A DNA stretch of 45,012 bases from an uncultured Clostridia bacterium (lineage in GTDB: Bacteria > Bacillota > Clostridia > Christensenellales > UBA3700). Where the stretch lies: contig CANSGN010000014.1 of the NCBI GenBank assembly GCA_947646415.1, positions 1-45,012 on the forward strand, given 5' to 3'. The notes under the pieces are model-generated. The model worked only from the letters and a program-made list of their open reading frames with translations. It did no database searches and was not told the DNA's origin. A program made the translations under genes and the position numbers. This document shows positions 44,679 through 45,012 of the stretch, piece after piece (position 1 is the first letter of the stretch; every line of letters begins with the position of its first letter).

Positions 44679-44754
44679 GCACCTTTAGCTCAGTTGGTAG
44701 AGCAAATGACTCTTAATCATTGGGCCCAGGGTTCGAGTCCCTGAAGGTGCACCA
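44679..44754 (+). tRNA. tRNA-Lys (CTT)
   Basis: Acceptor GCACCTT pairs with AAGGTGC; anticodon loop CTCTTAA reads CTT; encoded CCA. Confidence 0.95.
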
Positions 44755-44767
44755 ATTTAAAAAAATT

Positions 44768-44842
<75 letters not shown>

Positions 44843-44851
44843 TTTATATAT

Positions 44852-44935
44852 GCGGATGTGGCGGAATTGGCAGACGCGCTAGACTTAGGATCTAGTATCT
44901 ACGATGTGGGAGTTCAAGTCTCTTCATCCGCACCA
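44852..44935 (+). tRNA. tRNA-Leu (TAG), copy 2
   Basis: Identical to the copy at 44590; last gene of the cluster before the terminator. Confidence 0.95.
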
Positions 44936-44964
44936 TAACAGGGGTATACAAACACCTAGATTGA

Positions 44965-44990
44965 GAAACCGAGTTTTCGGTTTCTTTTTC
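44965..44990 (+). terminator. Terminator of the tRNA cluster
   Basis: A perfect 8-bp stem GAAACCGA / TCGGTTTC with a 4-nt loop, followed by a T-rich run. Confidence 0.9.
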
Positions 44991-45012
44991 TTTTGCGCTG
45001 TTTTCGTCCTCG

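Overview
The window looks like a chromosomal segment of a low-GC, endospore-forming member of the Clostridia, probably an uncultured gut lineage. The grounds are strong AT bias, SD-type ribosome sites, consensus sigma-A promoters, a germination protease (GPR), an exosporium-like collagen protein, two-cluster ferredoxin-type aldo/keto reductase, a GGGtGRT/Fe-S scaffold pair, and CCA-encoded tRNAs. Taxonomy is inferred from gene content only.

Layout. 1-5.6 kb: a GH29 fucosidase-like lipoprotein and a large membrane-anchored surface protein. 5.6-10.9 kb: small membrane proteins, tRNA-Leu(CAA) with a tandem tRNA-3'-end repeat, a DUF11 protein apparently split by a frameshift from its Cys-rich tail, and a GH123-like enzyme. 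10.9-14.2 kb, minus strand: ung, an AAA ATPase, and the GGGtGRT/scaffold operon. 14.6-17 kb: a glycosyltransferase and a collagen-like protein. 17.2-21.8 kb: a Tyr-rich leader peptide with attenuator geometry, then an aminotransferase, tyrS, a YigZ-family gene and ilvE. 22-24 kb: rpsT, gpr, murI. 24-28.2 kb: a complete diversity-generating retroelement (DGR). 28.5-36.5 kb: Na/Pi transporter, polA-coaE-iscU-like, aldo/keto reductase, ECF S component, DUF1893. 36.5-43.7 kb: hydrolase, nuclease-like lipoprotein, YjbR, ABC exporter, papain-like surface protease, GNAT. 44-45 kb: a nine-tRNA cluster.

Main discovery. The DGR has a reverse transcriptase (YMDD, GNQTSQ), an Avd-like protein, a template repeat (TR, 25759-25874) and a variable repeat (VR, 27471-27586) inside a secreted protein. 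TR and VR are both 116 nt without gaps and differ at 10 positions, all of them adenines in the TR; all 84 non-adenine positions are identical. The promoter of the target gene lies between two perfect 27-bp inverted repeats, which looks like an invertible (phase-variable) promoter. The same architecture occurs twice more: upstream of the paralogous surface protein at 2154 (perfect 28-bp repeats, promoter ON) and upstream of a nuclease-like lipoprotein at 37846 (26/28 repeats, consensus promoter pointing away, OFF). All six sites share the outer/inner arms GTACATRGA and TCTATGTAC around an asymmetric 9-10 bp centre, as expected for a tyrosine-recombinase crossover site. I therefore propose a dispersed phase-variation regulon that switches a hypermutating surface protein on and off together with unlinked surface genes. 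The recombinase is not in this window.

A second regulatory find is the leader at 17222-17410: a consensus promoter, a 26-codon ORF with four Tyr codons at 8-15, and competing antiterminator/terminator stems placed as in classical attenuators, upstream of an aminotransferase and tyrosyl-tRNA synthetase.
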